Part shown: positions 14,006 through 20,747 of the stretch, piece after piece
Position numbering within the stretch: position 1 is the stretch's first letter
Layout: every line of letters starts with the position of its first letter
The notes under the pieces: model-generated
Databases searched by the model: none
What the model was told of the DNA's origin: nothing
What the model saw: only the letters and a program-made list of their open reading frames with translations
Source: a virus
Strand: one strand, 5' to 3'
Length of the DNA: 24,250 bases
IMG/VR virus record: IMGVR_UViG_3300043395_003054
Span: 1-24,250 of that record
Position numbers and translations under genes: made by a program

Positions 14006-14265
14006 CTTGTGCCCTGCTGTGAGAACAATTCTCATCCCCATTCTCACCCCACCCCTCTGCTATTGCGACCCATTCTCAATAGCCCTAATACCCCAACGCC
14101 CCAGCGGATGTAACGTAGCCCCATAGCGGTCGGTCCTACCCGTAAGGCTGGACGCGGTGTTGGGGTTGTGTACTGGCCCCAACTGAAACCGTATCGGAGG
14201 CCGCTAACCCTTTCCCCTTGAATGGCCCTGAATGGCCTCAGGGAGCTATCCCCCTTGAATGCCTC
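14003..14265. other. Convergent intergenic region
   Basis: No gene is visible between the rightward 71-aa gene and the leftward replication module. The stretch holds the TGAGAA half-site cluster (14020-14078), a GTTGGGG/CCCCAAC hairpin (14159-14183) without a T-run, and two CCCCTTGAATG words (14214-14224 and 14251-14261) with a third related TGAATGGCC between them. Confidence 0.5.
14020..14078. promoter_or_regulatory. TGAGAA half-site cluster (possible operators)
   Basis: A perfect palindrome TGAGAA-CAA-TTCTCA spans 14020-14034. Two more ATTCTCA half-sites follow at 14040-14046 and 14072-14078. Four half-sites within 59 bp suggest a repressor-binding array, although no promoter is obvious beside it. 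Confidence 0.45.
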
Positions 14266-14373
14266 CTAGGGCCCGGTGTAGAGCCCTGAGGCGTGGGTTC
14301 CCCCGTGAATGCGAATCCCCTGCTGGTAACCGCTGTAGTAGGCGGTGCTCAGAAATAGCAGCTCAAGCGCCAT
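14266..14373 (-). CDS. Possible small membrane protein (35 aa)
   Basis: A 35-residue frame on the minus strand (MALELLFLSTAYYSGYQQGI, then a hydrophilic tail rich in His and Gly) overlaps the end of the preceding gene by 11 bases. The first half is hydrophobic enough for a short membrane segment. The overlap and strand fit translational coupling, but nothing else confirms it. If the start were upstream, the same frame would extend further into the neighbouring gene. Confidence 0.35.
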   Translation of the reverse strand: MALELLFLSTAYYSGYQQGIRIHGGTHASGLYTGP

Positions 14374-14632
14374 TAACCCGTAGATCCAACGCAAAGTCCT
14401 CTTCCCAGCTGTCGGGTCCCTTCTGCCAGACGATGGCGACGACGGGCTCGAACTCCTCGTCGTAATACTCCTGCACGAGCGCCGTGAGGATGGTGTGGAG
14501 GGCTTGGCCCTCCCAGAGACCGCGGAGGTGGTGAATGATGGGAGCGTCGGAGTCATTGCGATGCAATACCAGCGTGGTGAATGCCTGATCGGGGTGTGGA
14601 TTGGGGCGGACTAACCGCTCAAGCCAAGACAT
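14363..14632 (-). CDS. Hypothetical protein downstream of the nuclease (89 aa)
   Basis: 89 residues from ATG 14632 (MSWLERLVRPNPHPDQAFTT). A perfect AGGAGG lies nine bases upstream; the ATG two codons earlier would sit only three bases from it, so 14632 is preferred. It overlaps the nuclease stop by 14 bases. The product is mixed alpha/beta with an acidic C-terminal half (YYDEEFEPVVAIVWQKGPDS, EEDFALDLRV). No motif is recognised. The strong ribosome site and coupling suggest it is made along with the nuclease, perhaps as an accessory. Confidence 0.65.
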   Translation of the reverse strand: MSWLERLVRPNPHPDQAFTTLVLHRNDSDAPIIHHLRGLWEGQALHTILTALVQEYYDEEFEPVVAIVWQKGPDSWEEDFALDLRVNGA

Positions 14633-15308
14633 GGCCATGAACCTCCTGAAAGCGGCGTAGGCGGTAGAAAAACTCCTCCTCACACTCATCCAGTAGCTCT
14701 TTGTTGAGGGTGTAGATGTCGGGAGCACCCAGTTGACGGGCGATGACAAGTTGAGCGCTGTTGACCTCGATCCCGTAGGTGTGGCGAATGCCTGCCCTGT
14801 AGGCCGCCAGTTGGATGTAGTACCCACCCCGCATCATTTCGGAGTTGGGATCGCGGTAGCGAACGGAGGTCTTCCAGTCGATCAGTTGAATGTCGGTGGA
14901 GTCGTAGGTCCAGCCCAGACAATCAGCGGTGCCGGAGAACCCTGCTGCGTGCCAGATGGGGAACTCCACCCCCAGGGCGCTGTGGAAGTTGTCCTCTAAC
15001 CAGCGGTGCAGGGAGCGCCAGTACCCCCCAAAGACAAGGTGATGGTGGGTGGGGTTCCCGAGGATCCAGTTCTCAGCTTGGGTGTGTAGGTAGGTGCCAC
15101 GGGTTCTGGCAGCGAGGGAGCGCTCCTCTGCTCCGGGGCGCTCTAACCACGCCTTGAGAGCACGCTTGGCCTCCTCACTTTTCGTCTCCCCCACCACCGT
15201 GGTGACAGAGGGGAGCTTGCCAGGGGGACAGATGTAACCCGAGTGATCTTCACAGCGGATGGCGTACCCGTTAGGTGGTGGGAGAACGGGGACGCAACCA
15301 GGCTTCAT
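14619..15308 (-). CDS. PD-(D/E)XK (Cas4/RecB-like) exonuclease
   Basis: 229 residues from ATG 15308, with an ATGA overlap to the preceding gene. The catalytic core is clear: LGVEFPIWHAAGFSGTADCL (acidic E and the GTAD aspartate), then IQLIDWKTS with the D-x-K triad, and the QLAAYR helix with conserved Gln and Tyr. The N-terminus has PSVTTVVGETKSEEAKRALK and the histidine-containing helix RGTYLHTQAENWI, both usual for this class. Phage enzymes of this type resect DNA ends in recombination or recycle DNA. The four cysteines of a Cas4 iron-sulfur cluster are not evident (cysteines occur singly), so a RecB-nuclease-type exonuclease without a cluster is favoured. Confidence 0.85.
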   Translation of the reverse strand: MKPGCVPVLPPPNGYAIRCEDHSGYICPPGKLPSVTTVVGETKSEEAKRALKAWLERPGAEERSLAARTRGTYLHTQAENWILGNPTHHHLVFGGYWRSLHRWLEDNFHSALGVEFPIWHAAGFSGTADCLGWTYDSTDIQLIDWKTSVRYRDPNSEMMRGGYYIQLAAYRAGIRHTYGIEVNSAQLVIARQLGAPDIYTLNKELLDECEEEFFYRLRRFQEVHGHVLA

Positions 15309-15559
15309 GCCGGTGTGGCGATCAGGGGGTAACGGGTGCCAGAGGAGGTGTCGATGGCCATTTCGACAATGGTGACCTCTTCACAGCGAAGTTTCCCGTG
15401 CATGTAGGCCGCGGCCACACAGGCCCCGTGGTCTACCCACAGGTGAGCGTCCTGAATGTCATCCACCCATTCCCGGTGATCCCAGGTGGTGGGTGAATGG
15501 AAGTAACGCCCATCGTTCCTGCGGAGGGAGTAACGGGTGCGGAGGTTGGTGTTAGGCAT
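15305..15559 (-). CDS. Hypothetical protein (84 aa)
   Basis: 84 residues from ATG 15559 (MPNTNLRTRYSLRRNDGRYF). I chose this start because it overlaps the stop of the 56-aa four-cysteine gene by eight bases; an upstream start would cover most of that gene. The stop overlaps the nuclease start (ATGA). The middle is Trp/Asp/His-rich (TTWDHREWVDDIQDAHLWVD), the end strand-like (CEEVTIVEMAIDTSSGTRYP). No family is recognised. Its coupling on both sides places it in the replication/recombination operon. Confidence 0.6.
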   Translation of the reverse strand: MPNTNLRTRYSLRRNDGRYFHSPTTWDHREWVDDIQDAHLWVDHGACVAAAYMHGKLRCEEVTIVEMAIDTSSGTRYPLIATPA

Positions 15560-15722
15560 GGGTGTATTCCCCGCACCATTGGGTGATGTCCACCTGCACC
15601 AAGGGGATCTGTGGGGGATAACGGTGACAAAACCCAGTGGTGTCGGTGGGATCACCATGGGAGACAAAGTACCTGCAGCTCTCGCAGGTCGGTGTGGCGC
15701 TGATCTGCTCTAAAACATCCAT
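15552..15722 (-). CDS. Small four-cysteine protein (C-x2-C...C...C), copy 2
   Basis: A 56-residue frame (MDVLEQISATPTCESCRYFV ... HA). Cysteines at 13, 16, 32 and 50 occur as CESCRYF, GFCHRYPP and WCGEY, i.e. C-x2-C-x15-C-x17-C, almost the spacing of the protein at 7073-7315. Both also share a PTD...G segment before the third cysteine. The paired arrangement points to a zinc or iron-sulfur microprotein; function unknown. A TTACCTCACTAG motif sits 10 bases upstream of the start. The eight-base overlap with the next gene fits coupled translation. Confidence 0.7.
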   Translation of the reverse strand: MDVLEQISATPTCESCRYFVSHGDPTDTTGFCHRYPPQIPLVQVDITQWCGEYTHA

Positions 15723-15731
15723 GGTTAATGG

Positions 15732-15743
15732 CTAGTGAGGTAA
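15732..15743 (-). promoter_or_regulatory. TTACCTnAGTAA-family motif upstream of the 56-aa gene
   Basis: On the minus strand the site is TTACCTCACTAG, one base different from the copy at 16868-16879, and ends 10 bases before the start at 15722. The 190-bp gap that holds it (15723-15912) shows an open minus frame without a usual start codon. Confidence 0.4.
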
Positions 15744-15912
15744 TGGCGATGAAGCTGTCCAGTGACGCCCCATCGCCACGGTTCTGTTGATGGGGTGGTC
15801 GGGAAGGTCCACGAGGCGTCTCCCACCTCCCTGAGGCTTTCCCAGTGACGGTGTTGTATGGCCTCAGGCCACCCGACCTCCCCTAAACCTCCTGAGAGGC
15901 CAGCTACGCGGG

Positions 15913-16518
15913 CTAGAAGGGGCTCTTGAACGGGTCCCCGCCTGTCAGGAGGGCCTGCAGATTGCACCCCTCAGAGACGCACTGCTGCCACGCTGCGGTG
16001 ACCTGCTCAGCAATCGCTCCCTTCCGCTTCCCTGGCTTGAGGACCACCGTGTAGCGGGTGTCCATACCAGTGCCGGTGCGGTTCAGCTCGAAGTCCCAGC
16101 TACCGGGGTCGTTGCTGACATCCTCATCGCTCAGCAGAGCAGCAAGGGTGTCCAGAATCGACCGCTGACTGGCCTGGAACAGCTGCACCGAGTTGGTGCT
16201 GTAGTTCCACACCCAAAACGCCAGGGCTTGCTTCAGGCGGGAGGGTTCCCCCTTCTGATCGACAAGGGAGACTCCTTCGTCATTGGCGCGGTCCTGCAGT
16301 TCCTTGGGGGTGGGTTCCTCCGCAAACCGCAGACACTTGGGACGACCCTCGCTGGTGCGTCCCCACACCTCCATGAAGTCCAGCGACTTATCCCCCACGG
16401 GGGAGAAGCGCACCGTCTCCCCATCGTTGAGGGAACCGGGGTTCAGGTACAGATCACCGTTGGCGCCGGACTTCTTTTCCTTGACGGCGGTGACGAAGCG
16501 TTCAGAAACAAAGGGCAT
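15913..16518 (-). CDS. Probable single-stranded DNA-binding protein
   Basis: 201 residues from ATG 16518. The product opens MPFVSERFVTAVKEKKSGAN, then has GETVRFSPVGDKSLDFMEVW and RPKCLRFAEEPTPKE. These are followed by KQALAFWVWNYSTNSVQLFQ and the C-terminal SWDFELNRTGTGMDTRYTVV and LKPGKRKG. The combination of aromatic beta-strands, 'FWVWNY...VQ.FQ.SQ..I...L' and 'WDFELNRTG.GMDTRYTV' is what I associate with phage ssDNA-binding proteins related in layout to T4 gp32. Its place between the nuclease and the PrimPol-helicase supports this. The usual acidic C-terminal tail is not evident; the end is FKSPF. Confidence comes from pattern memory plus context. Confidence 0.65.
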   Translation of the reverse strand: MPFVSERFVTAVKEKKSGANGDLYLNPGSLNDGETVRFSPVGDKSLDFMEVWGRTSEGRPKCLRFAEEPTPKELQDRANDEGVSLVDQKGEPSRLKQALAFWVWNYSTNSVQLFQASQRSILDTLAALLSDEDVSNDPGSWDFELNRTGTGMDTRYTVVLKPGKRKGAIAEQVTAAWQQCVSEGCNLQALLTGGDPFKSPF

Positions 16519-16565
16519 GTCGATGCCGGTGATGGTGGGGCTGTGACCCCCTCACCCTACTGCCC

Positions 16566-16577
16566 TTACTCAGGTAA
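16566..16577 (-). promoter_or_regulatory. TTACCTGAGTAA motif before the ssDNA-binding gene
   Basis: The 12-mer TTACCTGAGTAA (minus strand) contains the stop codon of the preceding 88-aa gene and lies 47 bases before the start at 16518. It is identical to the plus-strand copy at 20708-20719. Confidence 0.5.
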
Positions 16578-16836
16578 GGCAACCTTTCAGAGCAGCTTGG
16601 ATCTCCCCCTCGTCACCGCTAAGCACCGCTGCCTTGAGGGCCTCCATGTCGAAGCGATCCACAAGGCGAGCCAGCACCTCAAACTGCTCACTCCGGTTGC
16701 TGTGCGTCTTGATCGCAGCAGCCGTCCACAGCTCCCACGCTTCGTTGGTGACGCTCATGGTCCTCTGGACCTTGCAGCTCCCCCAGGGGGTGTAGGCGGT
16801 CTGACCCCCCATGGGGCGACTGGCGGTGCTCGTCAT
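16570..16836 (-). CDS. Hypothetical protein (88 aa)
   Basis: 88 residues from ATG 16836. The first 26 residues are Thr/Gly/Pro-rich and the body from MSVTNEAWELWTAAAIKTHS is helical and acidic (QFEVLARLVDRFDMEALKAA, DEGEIQAALKG). An internal ATG at residue 27 has AGAGG three bases upstream and could be the true start, giving 62 residues. No motif is recognised. It lies in the replication operon between two copies of the intergenic motif, which overlap both the previous gene's stop and its own. Confidence 0.55.
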   Translation of the reverse strand: MTSTASRPMGGQTAYTPWGSCKVQRTMSVTNEAWELWTAAAIKTHSNRSEQFEVLARLVDRFDMEALKAAVLSGDEGEIQAALKGCLT

Positions 16837-16867
16837 TCAACTCAAGCTGACTCCCTCAGCATACGAC

Positions 16868-16879
16868 CTACTGAGGTAA
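16868..16879 (-). promoter_or_regulatory. TTACCTCAGTAG motif before the 88-aa gene
   Basis: The 12-mer (minus strand) contains the last codons and stop of the 221-aa gene and lies 31 bases before the next start at 16836. Confidence 0.45.
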
Positions 16880-17533
16880 GGGTTCCCCATTGATAGAGGC
16901 GGTGATCACGTCCCACACCTCCCCCTCGCCAATCCCCAGCTCCTTCGCCATCAAGGGGATCGCCTCCACCACCTCATCCCCATAGGGGGTGCCGTTCCAC
17001 AGCAACTTCTCAACGGCGGGGTGAAGCTCCCGAAACCGCCTCTCGTCGGTGCAGCTCCAATCAATCCCCTTGGCTGCCAAGGAGACCCTCAACCACCTCC
17101 CCAGATCCTTGGCCACCTTGGCCTCGCTCTCCGCAGGGATCTCCCGCAGATCCTCCAGCCCCAGGTCCAGCAGACCGGTGAACACCGCAAACAGGTCGGT
17201 GGGGCCTAGCGGTCTCCCAGTGGGGTCCACCATCGGCTTCAATCCTTCCTTCGGCATCAGGGAGGCTGGAACCTTCCCCAAGGCGATGGCCTCGTTCACG
17301 AGGCCCAACGCCAAGAACCCCTTAGGACCCGGATCCCGCAGCTCCCCCTTCGAGAAGCCGGTGATGTGGGTGCTATGCAGCACCCGATCCCCCAGCACCG
17401 CCTCTGCCACCTTCAACCACTTCGGCTGACTGATCTGACGGAAGAACGGCTTGGTCAGCTTCCGCATCTGCTCCCTCCCCTTCTCCACTTGGGTGGTCAC
17501 AGGGCCTGGGGGGTACTGGCTTGGCTTGCCCAT
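16868..17533 (-). CDS. Hypothetical replication-module protein (221 aa)
   Basis: 221 residues from ATG 17533. The N-terminus is basic and hydrophilic (TQVEKGREQMRKLTKPFFRQ). The centre holds a helical region (GPKGFLALGLVNEAIALGKV) and a helical/acidic part (PTDLFAVFTGLLDLGLEDLR, AESEAKVAKDLGRWLRVSLA). The C-terminus is acidic and ends PLPQ. No nuclease, ATPase or metal motif is visible. It sits between the PrimPol-helicase and the ssDNA-binding gene, separated from the helicase by the 200-bp repeat array, so a replication accessory or origin-binding role deserves thought but is not shown. Confidence 0.65.
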   Translation of the reverse strand: MGKPSQYPPGPVTTQVEKGREQMRKLTKPFFRQISQPKWLKVAEAVLGDRVLHSTHITGFSKGELRDPGPKGFLALGLVNEAIALGKVPASLMPKEGLKPMVDPTGRPLGPTDLFAVFTGLLDLGLEDLREIPAESEAKVAKDLGRWLRVSLAAKGIDWSCTDERRFRELHPAVEKLLWNGTPYGDEVVEAIPLMAKELGIGEGEVWDVITASINGEPLPQ

Positions 17534-17552
17534 ACAGGTCAGGGTTAATGGG

Positions 17553-17564
17553 TTACCTAAGTAC
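17553..17564 (+). promoter_or_regulatory. TTACCTAAGTAC motif before the 221-aa gene (reversed)
   Basis: The site reads TTACCTAAGTAC on the plus strand, so it points away from the leftward gene starting at 17533. Because the motif is nearly palindromic, orientation may matter little. TATAGG lies directly beyond it on the minus-strand upstream side. Confidence 0.4.
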
Positions 17565-17710
17565 CTATAGCAGGGGGTGGTGCTCCTGTCAGGTGGCGGT
17601 GCAACCCTGAGGCAGATGGGGTGGGGTTAGGGGGTGTTATGGGGTGAGACTCAAGAGACACCACCTACGACTCTCTTCCCAAAAACTCCCCCACACCCCC
17701 CTGTTCAATC

Positions 17711-17911
17711 TTTGATCCTTAAGTCCCCACTCCCCTTCCACCGCAACGGTTTACGTGGATCACGAGGGGGTACTTTTGGATCACCTCCAGACTTAAGGAT
17801 CACGCCCCCACACCTCCCCGTGATCCAAAACTCCCCCCATGATCCAAAACCCCTCTCCGTGATCCACGTAAACCCTTCCCTTGCAAGGGCTCTGACCACT
17901 TAAGGATCAAA
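17711..17911. repeat. Nested inverted-repeat (iteron-like) array, candidate replication origin
   Basis: Eight sites with the core GGATCA(C) are arranged symmetrically about position 17811. Outer pair: TTTGATCCTTAAG (17711-17723) and CTTAAGGATCAAA (17899-17911), perfect inverts. Second pair: TTTACGTGGATCACG (17750-17764) and CGTGATCCACGTAAA (17858-17872), also perfect. Inner sites are TTTTGGATCAC (17774-17784), CTTAAGGATCACG (17792-17804), CGTGATCCAAAA (17819-17830) and ATGATCCAAAA (17839-17849). The spacers are C-rich and do not pair, so this looks like an array of protein sites rather than one long hairpin. A 12-bp palindrome CCCTTGCAAGGG lies at 17878-17889. The remainder of the 17534-17933 gap (17566-17710) holds no gene. 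Confidence 0.85.
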
Positions 17912-17936
17912 AACACCCGAGGGGGTAAACCCCTCA
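17909..17936 (-). terminator. Intrinsic terminator of the PrimPol-helicase gene
   Basis: On the minus strand GAGGGG pairs with CCCCTC around TTTAC, right at the helicase stop codon, followed by GGGTG and five T. The T-run overlaps the outermost array site. Confidence 0.65.
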
Positions 17937-20267
17937 CTTCACCCAATACCGGTAGGTGGGGCGACCCGTCATCGCCACCACCGTGCTCACCCTCTGAATC
18001 CCCACACTCCGATCCCCCATCAGACGGGCTAACGCCCGCTTGCACGTCACCCGTGACACGTTCGTCATCCCCGCCACCTCGTCCAAGCTCACAGCCGTCT
18101 CCTCGCTCCTCCCCCTCAGAACCTCCAACACCTTCCTCTCCGAGTCCCTCAGCTCCTTAACCCCCCGATCTGAGTTGTTTAACCCCTCCACCTGGAAGCT
18201 CAGATCCTCCGTGCTCCCACTCAACACATACACATCGCCCCCCATCGTCACCCCAGTCCGTGGCTTCAACACCTTCAACAGGAACCGCGGATGGTCAGGA
18301 TTGCTCTCTGGATCCCTGATCACCCCCCACACGTCACTGGTCCCGTTAACGATGAATGCACTCCCAAACAGATCCTGCATATGGATCTCTGTCCGCTTCC
18401 CCGCTGCTCGATCCCCCTTCCGTAGGTGGTGCGTCAGCAAAATGGCGCACCCCTCCTCCGCTGCCATCGCGTTCAGCAGATACATATAGGTGCCGATCTG
18501 ACCCTCCGTTAAATCCCCGTCACTCCCAAACAGCGAAAACAACGAATCCATCAACACATACCGAGCCTCGTGCTCTCGAATCCACTTCCTCAGCTCTGGC
18601 AGCATCCCCCCGTTAAACCGAAACCTCACCTGCACACGACCGCTGGGCATCTGGGCACGCATCAACGCATCCTTCGCTGCCAAGTTGCTGTCTGACTCAT
18701 CCTTCTGAATAATCAGCACATTGCCAGGCACCGTCTGCAACTGCCCTGCAAATGGCTTCCCATTGGCCGCGGCCTCCGCAATCCGATACAGCAACACCGA
18801 CTTACCAACACCCCCGTCAGACGCCACGATGGTGAGGGCGTTAAATGCCAGCAGTCTCTCAATCGCTACCTCAATCGGCTTCGCATTAGCCACCACCTCA
18901 TTCCACTCCCCACCGGCCAGCGGGGAATCCTCCTCTTGGATGTGACGCAGCAGCATCTTCAACTCTCGCTCCGTGCAATCAAGGGCTCTACCCAGATTCT
19001 GGTAGGCGCACTCCCGCTCAAGCGGGGAGTCCATCGCCTCAATCACCTCTAACGCCCTCCGTAGACCCGTAACCTTCTTCGCCACCCCTGTAGTGAGGGT
19101 GTCGGCATTGACCTCCCTTGGCGGCAGCGCCCACTTGGGCCACTCAAACCCACCCTCCAGAGCTGCAGAGACAATCGAACCCCACCCACACATGTGCTCC
19201 TCGTCGGTAGCACTGCGGGATAGGGACTGCATCAGCTGCTCAAACGACCCCAAGTTCCCGTCGCTCCAGTCGTTCCTTCGATCCCACTCCTGACCGCCAA
19301 GCCACTGCAACGCCGTCTCAATCCCCAATACATTCAGCAGCCCAGCTACCAACGGCCTAAACCTGTTCTGATAACTCGCTGCAAATGGACTGTCAGCAGG
19401 TGCTCCCCGGTAAGGCCAGTGCTTCTGCATCAACAACAGCAACCGTCGCTGATCCCTCGGCAGCAGTAGGTCACAAGGCTGTGGTTCCCCAGCTGCTCTC
19501 CTAGCGGCGAAGCTCTCGTCATCGCTAATGGCAGCGCGGGCTACACGGCTCTGCTCCACATATCGGATGAATCCGCCCAACACCCAAGGCGGTGCCACTG
19601 CTACACCCACAACCGCTGGGTGGAGGCCGTCCAGCCAGCGATACGCTAAGGGGTGAGACTCAGTGGACTCGGGATGATCGCCGGCAATTACTGCCTGCTT
19701 GGCGGTGCCGGTGCCGTTCAGCCACAACGCCTCAAACGCATGTTTCTTCCCGTCGGCATAGGGGCCAGCGTCAAACGACCAGTACCCCAGCACCGGCCAC
19801 CAATCCGGCGGCACCATCAGGAACACCTTGCGTCGGCCGCGCCGTCCACTGGTATTGGCCGCCGTCACGGGCAGCTCTGAGCTGGCCCGCCCAAAGACCT
19901 GCACAAAGGTCTCCTCCGCAAGCCCGTCCAGCGCTTGGTCCTGCGGCTCATCAAAGTCCAGCACCAGCAACCCGCCCGAACTGGGACCGGTCAGCACACC
20001 TGCCCCGATGCAGGTGGCTACAAAGTCGCCGTTGCGCTGCAGCAGTTGAACAGCGGTGTACGCCTTCTGGGGATCGGCGTTCCACTGACGCTCGAAACAG
20101 TCCTTAACGCTGCCCTTGTTCCCTGTCCCGCAGAGCCGCCACTGCTCAGGTAGCCCAGCCAGCTGAGGCAGGTGGGCTGCAGGGATTCGGGACCTGATCT
20201 GACGGTGGGAGTCCGTGAGCTGCTCCAGTTCACGGTCGAACCTCTCCCCAAACCCGCCAGCTGTCAT
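17934..20267 (-). CDS. PrimPol-helicase (primase-polymerase fused to RecA-like helicase)
   Basis: 777 residues from ATG 20267; GAGG lies nine bases upstream. The N-terminal domain is a primase-polymerase: AGVLTGPSSGGLLVLDFDEP gives the DxD pair (D104, D106) and the AVIAGDHPESTESHPLAYRW stretch gives the conserved His region (about 192-211). After a helical linker, the C-terminal domain is a RecA-like ATPase: Walker A SDGGVGKSVLL (483-493), Walker B RYVLMDSLFSLFG (569-581) and the sensor-like AILLTHHLRKGDRAAG. The last 90 residues look like a winged helix (SLDEVAGMTNVSRVTCKRAL). It would unwind and prime DNA at the fork. It is divergent from the gene at 20369 and sits beside the array, so it is the likely array partner. 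Confidence 0.88.
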   Translation of the reverse strand: MTAGGFGERFDRELEQLTDSHRQIRSRIPAAHLPQLAGLPEQWRLCGTGNKGSVKDCFERQWNADPQKAYTAVQLLQRNGDFVATCIGAGVLTGPSSGGLLVLDFDEPQDQALDGLAEETFVQVFGRASSELPVTAANTSGRRGRRKVFLMVPPDWWPVLGYWSFDAGPYADGKKHAFEALWLNGTGTAKQAVIAGDHPESTESHPLAYRWLDGLHPAVVGVAVAPPWVLGGFIRYVEQSRVARAAISDDESFAARRAAGEPQPCDLLLPRDQRRLLLLMQKHWPYRGAPADSPFAASYQNRFRPLVAGLLNVLGIETALQWLGGQEWDRRNDWSDGNLGSFEQLMQSLSRSATDEEHMCGWGSIVSAALEGGFEWPKWALPPREVNADTLTTGVAKKVTGLRRALEVIEAMDSPLERECAYQNLGRALDCTERELKMLLRHIQEEDSPLAGGEWNEVVANAKPIEVAIERLLAFNALTIVASDGGVGKSVLLYRIAEAAANGKPFAGQLQTVPGNVLIIQKDESDSNLAAKDALMRAQMPSGRVQVRFRFNGGMLPELRKWIREHEARYVLMDSLFSLFGSDGDLTEGQIGTYMYLLNAMAAEEGCAILLTHHLRKGDRAAGKRTEIHMQDLFGSAFIVNGTSDVWGVIRDPESNPDHPRFLLKVLKPRTGVTMGGDVYVLSGSTEDLSFQVEGLNNSDRGVKELRDSERKVLEVLRGRSEETAVSLDEVAGMTNVSRVTCKRALARLMGDRSVGIQRVSTVVAMTGRPTYRYWVK

Positions 20268-20368
20268 AGTCCCTACCTCATGGAGTCACAACCTAAAGAG
20301 ACTGGCGCCCTTGCACTGACCCCGCAAGGTAATTAGCTAAGTACGATGGGTCGCGCTTTGGGAATGCC
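20268..20368. promoter_or_regulatory. Divergent intergenic region between the two replication transcripts
   Basis: This 101-bp gap must drive both the leftward PrimPol-helicase operon and the rightward polymerase operon. It contains TTAGCTAAGTAC (20333-20344) on the plus strand, one mismatch from the 17553 motif and 24 bases before the ATG at 20369. No confident -35/-10 pair of the host type is visible. Confidence 0.5.
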
Positions 20369-20719
20369 ATGACCCCCGATCGCTACGAAGCCGAGGCGGC
20401 GGAGTTCTTTCGCCGTAACCCCCACGTCTATGACGCCTTTCGGATGCTGGCCTTCAAGGCCATCAACGCCGGTAAGGAACGCTGCTCCCAACGCCTGCTG
20501 TGGGAGCGCTTGCGCTGGGAGCTGTACATCAGCTCCGATGCGGATGTCGCTGACTACGCGCTTAACAACAATTTTTGTCGCCATGCCGCCAAACGGCTGG
20601 TGCAGGAGTGCCCCCACGACATCCCCGCAGGGTTCTTCCAGTTCCGGGAGCGCCGCCAGTGTCGAACTGTCACTGGCCCCCTTGCTCCAACCCCAACACC
20701 CGGTAACTTACCTGAGTAA
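20369..20719 (+). CDS. Conserved phage hypothetical protein (116 aa)
   Basis: 116 residues from ATG 20369. The body matches a widespread unnamed phage family by its 'FFRRNPHVYDAFRMLAFKAI' start, then GKERCSQRLLWERLRWELYI and ALNNNFCRHAAKRLVQECPH. In that family an Asn-rich turn and an arginine-containing helix are conserved. The fold is probably a small helical, possibly winged-helix unit. The C-terminal 20 residues are Pro/Thr-rich. It is the first gene of the rightward replication operon; its stop codon is the end of a TTACCTGAGTAA motif. Function unknown. Confidence 0.65.
   Translation: MTPDRYEAEAAEFFRRNPHVYDAFRMLAFKAINAGKERCSQRLLWERLRWELYISSDADVADYALNNNFCRHAAKRLVQECPHDIPAGFFQFRERRQCRTVTGPLAPTPTPGNLPE
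20708..20719 (+). promoter_or_regulatory. TTACCTGAGTAA motif on the plus strand
   Basis: This 12-mer encodes the last codons and stop of the 116-aa gene and is identical to the minus-strand copy at 16566-16577. It lies 28 bases before the ATG at 20748. Its recurrence on the other strand at the same kind of position argues for a functional site. Confidence 0.5.
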
Positions 20720-20747
20720 TGGCCCGGTATGGCCAGCTACCCCTCTC

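Noticed and set aside
14619-15308. Cas4 of a CRISPR system
   Set aside because: The nuclease core matches, but the four clustered cysteines of Cas4 are not evident and no cas1/cas2 or array is near; a phage RecB-type exonuclease fits better.
17711-17911. Single long hairpin RNA across the array
   Set aside because: Only the sites pair; the spacers, up to 26 bases long, do not, so one continuous hairpin is unlikely.
20430-20747. Upstream extension of the coiled-coil gene at 20748
   Set aside because: The extension overlaps the well-formed 116-aa gene and reads as Ser/Pro/Cys-rich nonsense; ATG 20748 is the sensible start.
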